Assembly (NCBI GenBank): GCA_049295655.1
Contig: JBAQRB010000063.1
Location: 1 to 12,448 of the forward strand
Length of the DNA: 12,448 nucleotides
Direction of reading: 5' to 3'
Source of the DNA: CAJBIL01 sp049295655
GTDB lineage: Bacteria > Pseudomonadota > Gammaproteobacteria > Burkholderiales > Rhodocyclaceae
The notes below the pieces were generated by a model that saw nothing but the letters and a program-made list of their open reading frames with translations, was not told the origin of the DNA and ran no database searches. This document shows, piece after piece, positions 1 through 6,922 of this stretch (positions within the stretch are counted from its first letter, which is position 1; every line of letters begins with the position of its first letter). A program made the position numbers and the translations under genes.

Positions 1-1777
1 CGTCGGCGATGCGCCGCAACTGGTCGGCGCTCGTCACGCCGCCGAGGATCTGCGGCACCACCGAGTAGGTGCCGTCCTTCTGGATGTTGGCGTGCGCGCG
101 CTCGTTGATCAGGCGCGACTGCGGATCGTCCTTGGCCTCGTGCGGCCAGGTCGAGATCAGGTAGTAGTTGATCGCCGGCCGGCACTTGTCGCAACCGTCG
201 GCCATCTTCCAGTCCATGAACTTGCGCACCGCGGGTCCGCTCGTCAGATGCTGCTGACGGATCGCGTCGCGAACTTCCTGATGCGAGTGCTCGGTGCACG
301 CGCAGACCGGCTTCTTGTTCGACGCCGCCGGCGCGTAGGCGCCGCCGATCGTCGCCGACAGGATCTGCTCGCAGAGACCGGCACACGAGCCGCAGGACGA
401 CGCCGCCTTGGTGTGCTTCTTGATGTCGTCGAGCGTGAACAGGCCTTTTTCCTTGATCGCCTTGACGATGGTGCCCTTGGTCACGCCGTTGCAGCCGCAC
501 ACCTCGGCGCTGTCGGCCATCGCCGCCGCCTTGCTGTGGCCCTGATGGCCGACGTCGCCGACGTGCGACTGGCCGAACAGCAGGTGATCGCGGATCTCGT
601 TGATCTCCTTGCCGTCGCGCAGCAGCTGGAAGTACCACGGGCCATCCGCCGTGTCGCCGTAGAGCACGCCGCCGACGAGCTTGTTGTCCTTGATCACGAG
701 CTTCTTGTACACGCCGCCGGCGGGGTCGTTGAGGATGATTTCCTCGAAGCCTTCACTCTCCTGGCCGCCCATGAAATTGCCGGCCGAGAAGAGGTCGATG
801 CCGGTGACCTTGAGCTTGGTCGAGGTCACCGAGCCGGTGTAGCGGCCGATGCCGTAATTGGCCAGATGGTTGGCCGCCACCTTGCCCTGCTCGAAGAGCG
901 GCGCGACGAGGCCGTAGGCGATGCCGCGGTGCGTGACGCACTCGCCGACCGCGTACACCTTCGGGTCGTAGGTCTGCAGCGTATCGTTCACGACGATGCC
1001 GCGGTTGCAGTAGATTCCCGCCGACTCGGCCAGCGCACTGTTCGGGCGGATGCCGACGGCCATCACGACGAGGTCGGCCGGGATCTGCATGCCGTCCTTG
1101 AAGCGGATCGCCGCGACGCGGCCGCTCTCGCCGCCGACCAGCATTTCGGTCTGCTTCTGCAGCAGGAATTTGAGGCCGCGGTCTTCGAGCGACTTCTGCA
1201 GCATCTTGCCCGCCGTTTCGTCGAGCTGGCGTTCGAGCAGCCACGGACCGAGGTGCACGACGGTGACGTCCATGCCGCGCAATTTGAGGCCGTTGGCCGC
1301 TTCCAGGCCGAGCAGGCCGCCGCCGATCACCACCGCGTGCTTGTACAGGCGGGCGGCCTCGATCATGTCGTCGGTATCCTTGATGTCGCGATACGAGATG
1401 ACGCCCGGCAGGTCGTTGCCCGGTACCGGCAGCATGAACGGCGTCGAGCCGGTGGCCAGCAAGAGCCGGTCGTAGGGCGCCTCGGTGCCGTCCTGCGCGA
1501 TCACCACGCGCTTGACGCGGTCGATCTTGCTCACCGTCTTGCCGAGGTGCAGCTTGATGCCGTTATCGCTGTACCAGCTGTGGTCGTTGAGGATGATCTC
1601 CTGCACGCTCATCTCGCCGGCGAGCACCGGCGAGAGCAGGATGCGGTTGTAGTTGGGATGCGGCTCGGCGCCGAAGACCGTGATCTCGTACTGATCCGGC
1701 GCAATCTTGAGCAGCTCCTCGAGCGTGCGGACCCCTGCCATGCCGTTGCCGACCATCACCAGTTTCTGTTTGCTCAT
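1..1777 (-). CDS. nirB: Assimilatory nitrite reductase [NAD(P)H] large subunit, 5' part (runs off the window)
   Basis: Cytoplasmic siroheme nitrite reductase subunit that passes electrons from NAD(P)H through FAD and Fe-S centres to reduce nitrite to ammonium. The first 592 codons are visible. An N-terminal FAD-binding motif (VGNGMAG, residues 9-15) is followed by a second nucleotide-binding motif (IGGGLLGLEA, about 151-160). Two BFD-type [2Fe-2S] cysteine sets follow: C427/C429/C462/C465 and C492/C494/C529/C532. The stretch KCRPAINYYLISTWP just after the second set is characteristic of NirB/NasB. The sulfite/nitrite-reductase ferredoxin-like and siroheme domains, and any nirD, lie beyond position 1. 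The ATG at 1777 is preceded by GGAG and GAGAAG (CTGGAGTCGAGAAG), and a consensus sigma-54 promoter sits 37 bp upstream. The gene is divergent from nrtABD and belongs functionally with nasA. The frame is open throughout, with no sign of damage. Confidence 0.95.
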   Translation of the reverse strand, partial: MSKQKLVMVGNGMAGVRTLEELLKIAPDQYEITVFGAEPHPNYNRILLSPVLAGEMSVQEIILNDHSWYSDNGIKLHLGKTVSKIDRVKRVVIAQDGTEAPYDRLLLATGSTPFMLPVPGNDLPGVISYRDIKDTDDMIEAARLYKHAVVIGGGLLGLEAANGLKLRGMDVTVVHLGPWLLERQLDETAGKMLQKSLEDRGLKFLLQKQTEMLVGGESGRVAAIRFKDGMQIPADLVVMAVGIRPNSALAESAGIYCNRGIVVNDTLQTYDPKVYAVGECVTHRGIAYGLVAPLFEQGKVAANHLANYGIGRYTGSVTSTKLKVTGIDLFSAGNFMGGQESEGFEEIILNDPAGGVYKKLVIKDNKLVGGVLYGDTADGPWYFQLLRDGKEINEIRDHLLFGQSHVGDVGHQGHSKAAAMADSAEVCGCNGVTKGTIVKAIKEKGLFTLDDIKKHTKAASSCGSCAGLCEQILSATIGGAYAPAASNKKPVCACTEHSHQEVRDAIRQQHLTSGPAVRKFMDWKMADGCDKCRPAINYYLISTWPHEAKDDPQSRLINERAHANIQKDGTYSVVPQILGGVTSADQLRRIAD

Positions 1778-1813
1778 CTTCTCGACTCCAGTAAACGTTT
1801 CTGAAGACTCTAC

Positions 1814-1829
1814 TGCAATCGCCGTGCCA
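1814..1829 (-). promoter_or_regulatory. Sigma-54 (-24/-12) promoter of nirB
   Basis: On the minus strand the sequence reads TGGCAC-GGCGA-TTGCA, an exact match to the RpoN consensus TGGCAC-N5-TTGCA/T. The predicted transcription start is near 1803, which gives a leader of about 25 nt with GGAG placed properly before the nirB ATG. Sigma-54 promoters need an enhancer-binding activator; NtrC is the expected one for a nitrogen assimilation gene. Confidence 0.85.
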
Positions 1830-1888
1830 ACGATACACGCCGTTGTTTTATATGGATATCCGCCAATTTCCAGATAACTGCCCCGGCG

Positions 1889-1913
1889 TCGCCGCACCGC
1901 TTCGGGGCGGCGA
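1889..1913. repeat. GC-rich hairpin upstream of the nirB promoter
   Basis: Arms TCGCCGC and GCGGCGA (7 bp) enclose an inner CCG/CGG stem after an A-G mismatch. It lies about 60 bp upstream of the nirB -24 element, so it is outside the predicted nirB transcript and cannot be a leader attenuator if that start is right. No T-run follows on either strand. Role unknown. Confidence 0.4.
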
Positions 1914-1922
1914 TCCCCGGAT

Positions 1923-1941
1923 CGGTGCCGTCCATGGTGCA
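1923..1941. promoter_or_regulatory. Possible NtrC half-sites upstream of nirB
   Basis: The plus strand reads CGGTGCC and then TGGTGCA (1935-1941). The second is a perfect right half of the NtrC dyad (TRGTGCA), but the matching left half TGCAC is poor. The position, roughly 120-130 bp upstream of the predicted nirB start, is where NtrC enhancer sites usually lie. This is a weak call from half-sites only. Confidence 0.3.
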
Positions 1942-2153
1942 TTGCAAAAATTCCCGCGGTCAGGTCGTGCATTCGTGCACATGGCGACGAAAAGAACATC
2001 GACTTTGTTTGCTCCAGCAGGCAAGCGACGCACCGGCGGGAGGGCAGGCGGCTGACTGGCGCTGTGGGTGCTCAATGCACCCAGCCAATCGTTCGTCCTG
2101 GACGAATGCTTGACTCGTTGATCTACGCAAAAATTGACCGGAGACTGGCTAAT
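1942..2153. other. Non-coding spacer with palindromes, no gene recognised
   Basis: No convincing coding frame is visible; the short open frames here lack ribosome sites and family resemblance. It contains two perfect inverted repeats: TGGGTGC-N5-GCACCCA (2065-2083) and TTCGTCC-T-GGACGAA (2092-2106). The first has the GGTGC/GCACC halves in the opposite order to an NtrC site. Neither is followed by a T-run. Confidence 0.5.
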
Positions 2154-2660
2154 TCATTCGCTCTTCGGCCAATTGGCAGGATTCAGACGGCACCCATCGT
2201 TCTTGCCAGACGAACGATAAAAGTAGTGGGGAGCCTTTTCCTTATCAGTCCTGTTGCCTGATTGCTCAGGGTTTTCCGAATTGGCAAGCCAATTTTCCAC
2301 CCGCAAACCCGCCACCCGGGAAAACTCATCCACATTGGCGGTCACCATGGTGCACTCCATGGCCAAGGCTTGAGCCGCGATCAACATGTCGTTGGGCCCA
2401 ATCGGCTGGCCGGATTGCTCAAGCGCCCAACGCAGTTGCGCATAGACGCAATCCGCCGGCGCATCGAACGGCAGCACCTCCAGCACCGCCAGAATGGCTT
2501 CCACCTGATTCGTCAGCCGTGGCGCATTCCGCTTCGCTGCCCCAAACCGCAACTCGGTAGCCACGACCATCGACGTACAAACTGCCGCCTCGCCGACCGC
2601 AGCAATCTTTTCAGCGACCACGCCCTGCGGATGGGCTCGATGATCAGATGCGACGACTCC
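2154..2660 (-). pseudogene. Remnant of a PIN-domain (VapC/FitB-like) ribonuclease toxin gene
   Basis: The minus-strand frame is open from about 2655 down to 2154. It carries most of a PIN domain: the VVATELRFGAA helix with a conserved Glu, then IGPNDMLIAAQALA with the central Asp, then TANVDEFSRVAGLRVENWL, the typical C-terminal end of the family. The N-terminal strand with the first catalytic Asp (usually LDTN) is missing. An in-frame TGA lies just upstream, and the likely missing piece (SSHLII) appears in another frame near 2630-2650, which suggests a frameshift around 2630. The C-terminus also runs about 35 residues past the usual end. No VapB-type antitoxin gene is recognisable upstream. 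I read it as a dead toxin gene; a short, active start at the GTG at 2621 is unlikely because the metal site would be incomplete. Confidence 0.7.
2196..2294. repeat. Two inverted repeats at the 3' end of the PIN remnant
   Basis: ATCGTTC and GAACGAT (7-bp arms, 9-nt loop) span 2196-2218. AATTGGC-AA-GCCAATT (7-bp arms) spans 2279-2294, at the point where the canonical PIN domain ends. Neither is followed by a T-run, so a terminator role is uncertain. Confidence 0.4.
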
Positions 2661-2794
2661 GCCACCCGATCACCGTAGGCGGCCCCCGCCGCCTTGTGAG
2701 CGCGACGGGGGTTTTGGATGGCTGATGTCGTGCCAGCCGGAGCGCGATGCCATGCCGCTGAAATCCCGCCATTGGTGCCCGGGCCAGCAATTGA

Positions 2795-2811
2795 TGCACT
2801 GCAGCAGTGCG
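2795..2811. promoter_or_regulatory. NtrC-type enhancer dyad for nrtA
   Basis: TGCAC-TGCAGCA-GTGCG contains a perfect GCACTGC-A-GCAGTGC palindrome and fits the NtrC pattern TGCAC-N7-GTGCA with one end mismatch. Its centre is about 113 bp upstream of the predicted nrtA start (near 2916), typical for an enhancer. A TTGGTGCC half-site lies one 32-bp step further upstream (2772-2779). Confidence 0.6.
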
Positions 2812-2888
2812 CCCACAGCGTGTGCCGCCCTGCCACACGAAACACGCAACGCATTGAAAACACGATGCTTTAATGAGCAAGCACGAGC

Positions 2889-2904
2889 TGGCACACTCGT
2901 TGCG
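2889..2904 (+). promoter_or_regulatory. Sigma-54 (-24/-12) promoter of nrtABD
   Basis: TGGCAC-ACTCG-TTGCG matches the RpoN consensus with one difference at the last, weakly conserved base. The predicted start is near 2916, giving a leader of about 65 nt before the nrtA ATG. Confidence 0.8.
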
Positions 2905-2980
2905 ATATGCCCTACAAAAGATGAGGCTATTCCCATCTGGCCGTCCCCCACCCATTTCAAATCGTGCTCAGGAGAATCAA

Positions 2981-4243
2981 ATGAAAGACAAGAAAGCCGT
3001 TCCCGCAACCGCTTCGCTCGCCCGTCGCGATTTCCTCAAGGCCGCCGTCGCCGGCGCTTCGCTGATCGCCCTGCCGTCGGCGGGCGTCTGGGCCGCCGGC
3101 TCCGATGCGCCCGAGAAAAAGGAAGTGCGCATCGGCTTCATTCCGCTGACCGACTGCGCTTCGGTGGTGATGGCCGCCGAGATGGGCTTCGACAAGAAAT
3201 ACGGGATCAAGATCATTCCGACCAAGGAAGCGTCGTGGGCCTCGGTGCGCGACAAGCTGATCAACGGCGAGATCGACGCCGCGCACGTGCTCTACGGCCT
3301 GATCTACGGCGTCCAGATGGGCGTCGCCGGGCCGAAGAAGGAGATGAGCGTGCTGATGAACCTCAACCACAACGGCCAGGCGATCACGCTGGCCAGCAAG
3401 CTCAAGGAACTCGGCGTCACCGACGGCGCGTCGCTGAAGAAGCTGATCAGCGCCAAGCCTGGTGCAACGCCTGAACTCACCTTCGCGCAGACCTTCCCGA
3501 CCGGAACGCACGCGATGTGGCTCAACTACTGGCTGGCGGCCAACGAGATCAACCCGCTGAAAGACGTGAAAGTCATCACCGTGCCGCCGCCGCAGATGGT
3601 CGCCAACATGCGCGTCGGCAACATGGACGGCTACTGCGTCGGCGAGCCGTGGAACAACCGCGCGATCATCGACAAGATCGGCTTCACGGCGGTGACCTCG
3701 CAGGAGATCTGGGTCGATCACCCGGAAAAGGTGCTCGGCACGACCGCCGACTGGGTGGCGAAGCACCCGAACACGGCGCGCGCCATGACCGCCGCGATTC
3801 TCGAGGCCGGGCGCTGGATCGACGCGTCGATCGCCAACCGGCGCAAGACCGCCGAGACGATCGCGCAGAAGTCGTACGTCAATACCGACATGGACGTCAT
3901 CCTCGAACGCATGCTCGGGCGCTACTCGAACGGCCTCGGCAAGAGCTGGGACGATGCCAACGCGATGAAGTTCTACAACGACGGCGCGGTGAACTTCCCC
4001 TACCTCTCCGACGGCATGTGGTTCATGACGCAGCACAAGCGCTGGGGTCTGCTCAAGGACGAGCCGGACTACCTGGCCGTGGCGAAGAAGGTGAACCGCA
4101 TCGACATCTACAAGGATGCCGCCAGCCTCGCCGGCGTCTCGCTGCCGAAGAGCGAGATGCGCAGCCACAAGCTGATCGACGGCGTGGTCTGGGACGGCAC
4201 GGATCCGAAGAAATACGCCGCCACTTTCAAGATCAAGGCTTAA
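2981..4243 (+). CDS. nrtA: Nitrate/nitrite ABC transporter substrate-binding protein
   Basis: 420-residue NrtA/CmpA-family binding protein that captures nitrate (and nitrite) in the periplasm and delivers it to NrtB. The N-terminus is a twin-arginine signal: LARRDFLK (residues 13-20) followed by a hydrophobic stretch and a likely cleavage site in AGVWAAG near residue 38. The folded cofactor-free protein is therefore probably Tat-exported. Residues W86, Q133, H177 and K250 lie where the nitrate ligands of the cyanobacterial NrtA structure (Trp, Gln, His, Lys) would be, judging from motif spacing only. GEPWN at 221-225 is a family signature. I chose the ATG at 2981 because AGGAGAA precedes it at a good distance and the signal peptide starts here; the frame is open further upstream (from 2873) but that part overlaps the promoter. 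It is the first gene of nrtABD, with a 21-bp gap to nrtB. Confidence 0.95.
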   Translation: MKDKKAVPATASLARRDFLKAAVAGASLIALPSAGVWAAGSDAPEKKEVRIGFIPLTDCASVVMAAEMGFDKKYGIKIIPTKEASWASVRDKLINGEIDAAHVLYGLIYGVQMGVAGPKKEMSVLMNLNHNGQAITLASKLKELGVTDGASLKKLISAKPGATPELTFAQTFPTGTHAMWLNYWLAANEINPLKDVKVITVPPPQMVANMRVGNMDGYCVGEPWNNRAIIDKIGFTAVTSQEIWVDHPEKVLGTTADWVAKHPNTARAMTAAILEAGRWIDASIANRRKTAETIAQKSYVNTDMDVILERMLGRYSNGLGKSWDDANAMKFYNDGAVNFPYLSDGMWFMTQHKRWGLLKDEPDYLAVAKKVNRIDIYKDAASLAGVSLPKSEMRSHKLIDGVVWDGTDPKKYAATFKIKA

Positions 4244-4264
4244 GCGCGACACGCACAGGAGAAC

Positions 4265-5191
4265 ATGATGACGGCAATCACCCTCAGCACCGACGAAGCC
4301 ACCGCCCCGGCAGTCAGGGACGAAAACAGGAACGCTGCGGCGCCCGCCATGCCGGCACGGCAGATCGCCACTTCAGGCGGTGCGGCAAGCACGGTAGCCG
4401 CCGAGGCGCGGCGCGAGAAGCTGGCCGCCTGGATGAAAGGCGTGCTGCCGCCGCTGATCGGCTTCGCGCTCTTGATCGGCGTCTGGTATCTCGCGACGCT
4501 CAGCGCCAAGGGGCTGCCGGGGCCGCTGCAGACCTGGAAGGCGGCGGCCGTCCTGTTTGCCGATCCCTTCTACAGCAACGGGCCGAACGACCAGGGCATC
4601 GGCTGGAACGTGCTCTCGTCGCTGCGCCGGGTCGGCATCGGCTTCGGCTTCGCGGCGCTGGTCGGCATTCCGCTCGGCTTCATCCTCGGCCGCTTCAAGT
4701 TCATGAACGCCATGGTGAACCCGCTGATCAGCCTGCTGCGCCCGGTCTCGCCGCTCGCCTGGCTGCCGATCGGCCTGCTCGTCTTCCAGAAGGCCGATCC
4801 GGCGGCGACGTGGACGATCTTCATCTGCTCGATCTGGCCGATGATCATCAACACCGCGGTCGGCGTGCAGCGCGTTCCGCAGGACTACCTCAACGTCGCC
4901 CGCGTCCTCGCCCTCTCCGAGTGGAAGGTCGTCACCAAGATCCTCTTCCCGGCCGTGCTGCCCTACATGCTGACCGGCATCCGCCTGTCGATCGGCACCG
5001 CCTGGCTGGTCATCGTCGCCGCCGAAATGCTCACCGGCGGCGTCGGCATCGGCTTCTGGGTCTGGGACGAGTGGAACAACCTCAAGGTCGAGCACATCAT
5101 CATCGCGATCTTCGTGATCGGCATCGTCGGCCTGCTGCTCGAACAGTTCCTGATCTCGATCGCCAAGCGCTTCAGCTACGAAAACACGTAA
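4265..5191 (+). CDS. nrtB: Nitrate/nitrite ABC transporter permease
   Basis: 308-residue inner-membrane permease of the BPD/MetI-like type; it should form a homodimer that moves nitrate delivered by NrtA, driven by NrtD. An unusually long polar, Ala-rich cytoplasmic N-terminus of about 55 residues precedes the membrane part. Hydrophobic segments lie near 60-80, 122-142, 160-176, 182-200, 233-255 and 277-297. The EAA-type loop that docks to the ATPase lies around 213-238 (LSEWKVVTKILFPAVLPYM). AGGAG at 4257-4261 serves either the ATG at 4265 or the next codon, also ATG, at 4268, whose spacing is better. The gene follows nrtA by 21 bp in the same operon. Confidence 0.95.
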   Translation: MMTAITLSTDEATAPAVRDENRNAAAPAMPARQIATSGGAASTVAAEARREKLAAWMKGVLPPLIGFALLIGVWYLATLSAKGLPGPLQTWKAAAVLFADPFYSNGPNDQGIGWNVLSSLRRVGIGFGFAALVGIPLGFILGRFKFMNAMVNPLISLLRPVSPLAWLPIGLLVFQKADPAATWTIFICSIWPMIINTAVGVQRVPQDYLNVARVLALSEWKVVTKILFPAVLPYMLTGIRLSIGTAWLVIVAAEMLTGGVGIGFWVWDEWNNLKVEHIIIAIFVIGIVGLLLEQFLISIAKRFSYENT

Positions 5192-5243
5192 CCCGCACCT
5201 GAGCCGCTGCACCGCACCCGCTGTACCTGACCCGTTTCAGACC

Positions 5244-5284
5244 GATGCCCGGAGAGCCAATATCCATGCGGATCTCCGAGCATC
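5244..5284 (+). repeat. Intercistronic hairpin between nrtB and nrtD
   Basis: GATGCCCGGAGA (5244-5255) pairs with TCTCCGAGCATC (5273-5284) at 11 of 12 positions, around a 17-nt loop. It ends 13 nt before the nrtD ATG and just before the GGAG ribosome site. No T-run follows. Candidate for mRNA processing, 3'-end protection of nrtAB or tuning of nrtD translation; that role is inference. Confidence 0.5.
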
Positions 5285-5297
5285 CCACCGGAGAAGA

Positions 5298-6098
5298 ATG
5301 ATGGAAAAATTTGTCAGCGTCGAAAACGTCGGGCAGGCCTTCGACACCAAGAAGGGCAAGTTCGTCGCCCTGCGCGACGTCAACCTGCACATCGCCAGCG
5401 GCGAGTTCATCGCCCTGATCGGCCATTCGGGCTGCGGCAAGTCCACGCTGCTCAACCTGATCGCCGGACTGACCACACCGACCGCCGGCGTCCTGCTCTG
5501 CGACGGGCGCGAGATCGGCGGTCCGGGACCGGAGCGCGCGGTGGTCTTCCAAAACCACTCGCTGCTGCCCTGGCTGACCTGCTTTGAAAACATCCACCTC
5601 GCCGTCGAACGGGTATTCGGCGCGAAGGAAGGCAAGGCCAGGCTCAGGGAGCGCACGCTGGCCGCGCTCGAACTCGTCGGCCTCGCGCACGCCGAGCAGC
5701 AGTACCCGAACGAGATCTCGGGCGGCATGAAGCAGCGCGTCGGCATCGCCCGCGCCCTGTCGATGCAGCCGAAGGTCCTGCTGCTCGACGAACCCTTCGG
5801 CGCGCTCGACGCGCTGACGCGCGCCAAGCTGCAGGACGAGCTGATGAAGATCTGCGAAGCGACCAAGGCGACGACGGTGATGGTCACGCACGACGTCGAC
5901 GAGGCCGTTCTGCTCGCCGACCGTATCGTGATGCTGACCAACGGACCGGCGGCGACAATCGGCGAAGTGCTCAGCGTAGACCTCGCGCGCCCGCGCAGCC
6001 GCCTTGAGCTGGCGCACGACGCGAGCTACATCGGCTACCGCGCGGCGGTGCTCGAGTTCCTCTACAAGAAGCAGGCGCACCGCCAGTTGGCGGCGTAG
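5298..6098 (+). CDS. nrtD: Nitrate/nitrite ABC transporter ATP-binding protein
   Basis: 266-residue cytoplasmic ATPase that powers NrtB. All ABC motifs are present: Walker A GHSGCGKST (42-50), Q-loop Q85, signature ISGGMKQR (140-147), Walker B VLLLDEP (160-166), D-loop GALD and switch His in VTHD (H198). It has a single ATPase domain and no C-terminal NrtA-like extension, so it resembles cyanobacterial NrtD rather than NrtC; a homodimer would complete the transporter. GGAG at 5290-5293 is followed by ATGATG; starts at 5298 or 5301 are both possible. A 106-bp spacer with a hairpin separates it from nrtB, longer than the nrtA-nrtB gap. A strong hairpin ends the unit. Confidence 0.93.
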   Translation: MMEKFVSVENVGQAFDTKKGKFVALRDVNLHIASGEFIALIGHSGCGKSTLLNLIAGLTTPTAGVLLCDGREIGGPGPERAVVFQNHSLLPWLTCFENIHLAVERVFGAKEGKARLRERTLAALELVGLAHAEQQYPNEISGGMKQRVGIARALSMQPKVLLLDEPFGALDALTRAKLQDELMKICEATKATTVMVTHDVDEAVLLADRIVMLTNGPAATIGEVLSVDLARPRSRLELAHDASYIGYRAAVLEFLYKKQAHRQLAA

Positions 6099-6116
6099 TG
6101 CGGAATCGGCAACGAA

Positions 6117-6150
6117 GACGGGCCGTCCGGAGAAATCCGGACGGCCCGTC
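6117..6150. terminator. Hairpin terminator between nrtD and the converging toxin-antitoxin operon
   Basis: Perfect 15-bp stem (GACGGGCCGTCCGGA with its complement) closed by a GAAA tetraloop, 18 bp after the nrtD stop. The T-run is weak on both sides (GTTG on the plus strand, TTCGTT on the minus strand). It sits between convergent units and can act on both strands. Confidence 0.75.
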
Positions 6151-6215
6151 GTTGCATCAAGCTGGAAAAATCAAAACAATTGAGGTTGGCCCCTTCAGCC
6201 TCTTCCCGGCGTCGG

Positions 6216-6590
6216 TCAAACTACCTCGGCCTGCAAGCTGAATCGATTGGCGGTCGCCCTGACTTCCTTCATACGTCCGTGGCCCGGCAGCACTTTGTCG
6301 CAGACCGTCACCAGCCCAGCGCGTTCCAGCTCATCGACATCACGCTTCACTGCACTGCGGTCTCGATGCAGCCGCTGCGAAATCTGAGTAATCGAACCGG
6401 GCATCTCTTTCACTGCACGGAACAGCGCCAAACGAGCTGCCGTGATGAGCTTCATTACGTCAGCAGGGTCTTCGAAACTGACAATGCGCTCGTCGGGTAG
6501 CGATTCACCGCGATCCGCCGCCTTGGCCAACTGACGGCCACGCTTGAAGAAGTCGGCTTCCGTTCCGGTCTTGATGGTGAGCTTGGTCAT
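6216..6590 (-). CDS. HTH antitoxin (TumA-like, HVO_A0114-type winged helix) of the TumE pair
   Basis: 124-residue winged-helix protein, expected to neutralise the TumE-type toxin encoded just upstream and to repress the shared promoter. Residues about 63-95 form the helix-turn-helix (ITQISQRLHRDRSAVKRDVDELERAGLV), preceded by the family's FEDPADVMKLI(T) segment at 39-50. The ATG at 6590 overlaps the toxin stop as ATGA, so the two are translationally coupled, with the toxin first. The stop lies 65 bp from the nrtD terminator hairpin. Codon use looks less GC-biased than the nas genes, consistent with acquisition. A MarR-like regulator is the alternative reading; the toxin partner makes antitoxin more likely. 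Confidence 0.72.
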   Translation of the reverse strand: MTKLTIKTGTEADFFKRGRQLAKAADRGESLPDERIVSFEDPADVMKLITAARLALFRAVKEMPGSITQISQRLHRDRSAVKRDVDELERAGLVTVCDKVLPGHGRMKEVRATANRFSLQAEVV

Positions 6591-6886
6591 TTCCTGTCCT
6601 TCAGGGCAATCCAGTCTTGTTCAAAGCGCTCTTCAGTGTCTTCGAAACTGACAACCTCGACAGGTTCCACGACACCGAAATAGTGGCGATGGTGGCCATC
6701 GTGAGCATTGTCGTAACCCACGACGCGCCCATTGTCGCCGGGATGGATCTTGTAATTGACGTAGGCGAGGTTATAGCGAGTGATCTTCTTGCTGGTCTCA
6801 TCAATCCATACTTCCCGACGCAGTTTCCCGTTTCCTCGCTTGTCGGAAATCTTGTGGGATTCATCGATGATTTTCACATCAGCCAT
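6587..6886 (-). CDS. TumE-family (DUF6516-type) toxin
   Basis: 99-residue small protein resembling the TumE toxin family: RYNLAYVNY (37-45), then GRVVGYDNAHDGHHRHY (53-69), then VEVVSFED and a C-terminal acidic/aromatic helix. The YDN and HxRH positions are the family's conserved core. Its molecular target cannot be read from the sequence. I chose the ATG at 6886; a TTG at 6922 would add 12 residues (PARQSAVLFYI...) that lie on the promoter and look non-native. No Shine-Dalgarno precedes the ATG, and a TATTCT hexamer ends 5 nt before it, so the mRNA may be leaderless. It is followed by the antitoxin with a 4-nt overlap and is divergent from the Fic gene. Confidence 0.72.
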   Translation of the reverse strand: MADVKIIDESHKISDKRGNGKLRREVWIDETSKKITRYNLAYVNYKIHPGDNGRVVGYDNAHDGHHRHYFGVVEPVEVVSFEDTEERFEQDWIALKDRK

Positions 6887-6891
6887 GATGT

Positions 6892-6922
6892 AGAATAACA
6901 CGGCTGATTGCCTTGCGGGCAA
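6892..6922 (-). promoter_or_regulatory. Candidate promoter of the TumE/antitoxin operon
   Basis: On the minus strand, TTGCCC (6922-6917) and TATTCT (6897-6892) are separated by 19 bp, two more than optimal. Transcription would start at or next to the ATG at 6886. The -35 part lies in the inverted repeat ATTGCC-N5-GGCAAT (6907-6923), a plausible antitoxin operator. Prediction only. Confidence 0.4.

Larger units (their letters stand above)
2661..2980. other. nrtA upstream control region, no gene recognised
   Basis: No supportable coding frame. The stretch includes the NtrC-type dyad, the sigma-54 promoter and the nrtA leader described separately. The part from 2661 to 2790 may contain decayed sequence from the PIN toxin module, but I recognise nothing in it. 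Confidence 0.5.

Noticed and set aside
92..1804. 570-residue open frame on the plus strand
   Set aside because: Lies wholly opposite nirB, is rich in Arg/Ala/Val/Asp as expected for the antisense of GC-rich coding DNA, and has no family resemblance or ribosome site.
1889..1913. Hairpin as a NasT/NasR antiterminator leader of nirB
   Set aside because: It lies upstream of the consensus sigma-54 promoter, so it would not be in the nirB transcript, and the loop is not the expected hexaloop of paired ANTAR targets.
2065..2083. TGGGTGC-N5-GCACCCA as an NtrC site
   Set aside because: The half-sites are in the reverse order (GGTGC before GCACC), whereas NtrC needs GCAC before GTGC with a 7-bp centre.
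2957..4252. 431-residue minus-strand frame opposite nrtA
   Set aside because: Antisense of nrtA; composition (His/Arg/Val/Asp) is typical of mirrored GC-rich codons.
3517..5202. 561-residue plus-strand frame across nrtA and nrtB
   Set aside because: Frame shadow: Arg/Gln/Gly-rich low-complexity translation spanning two well-supported genes.
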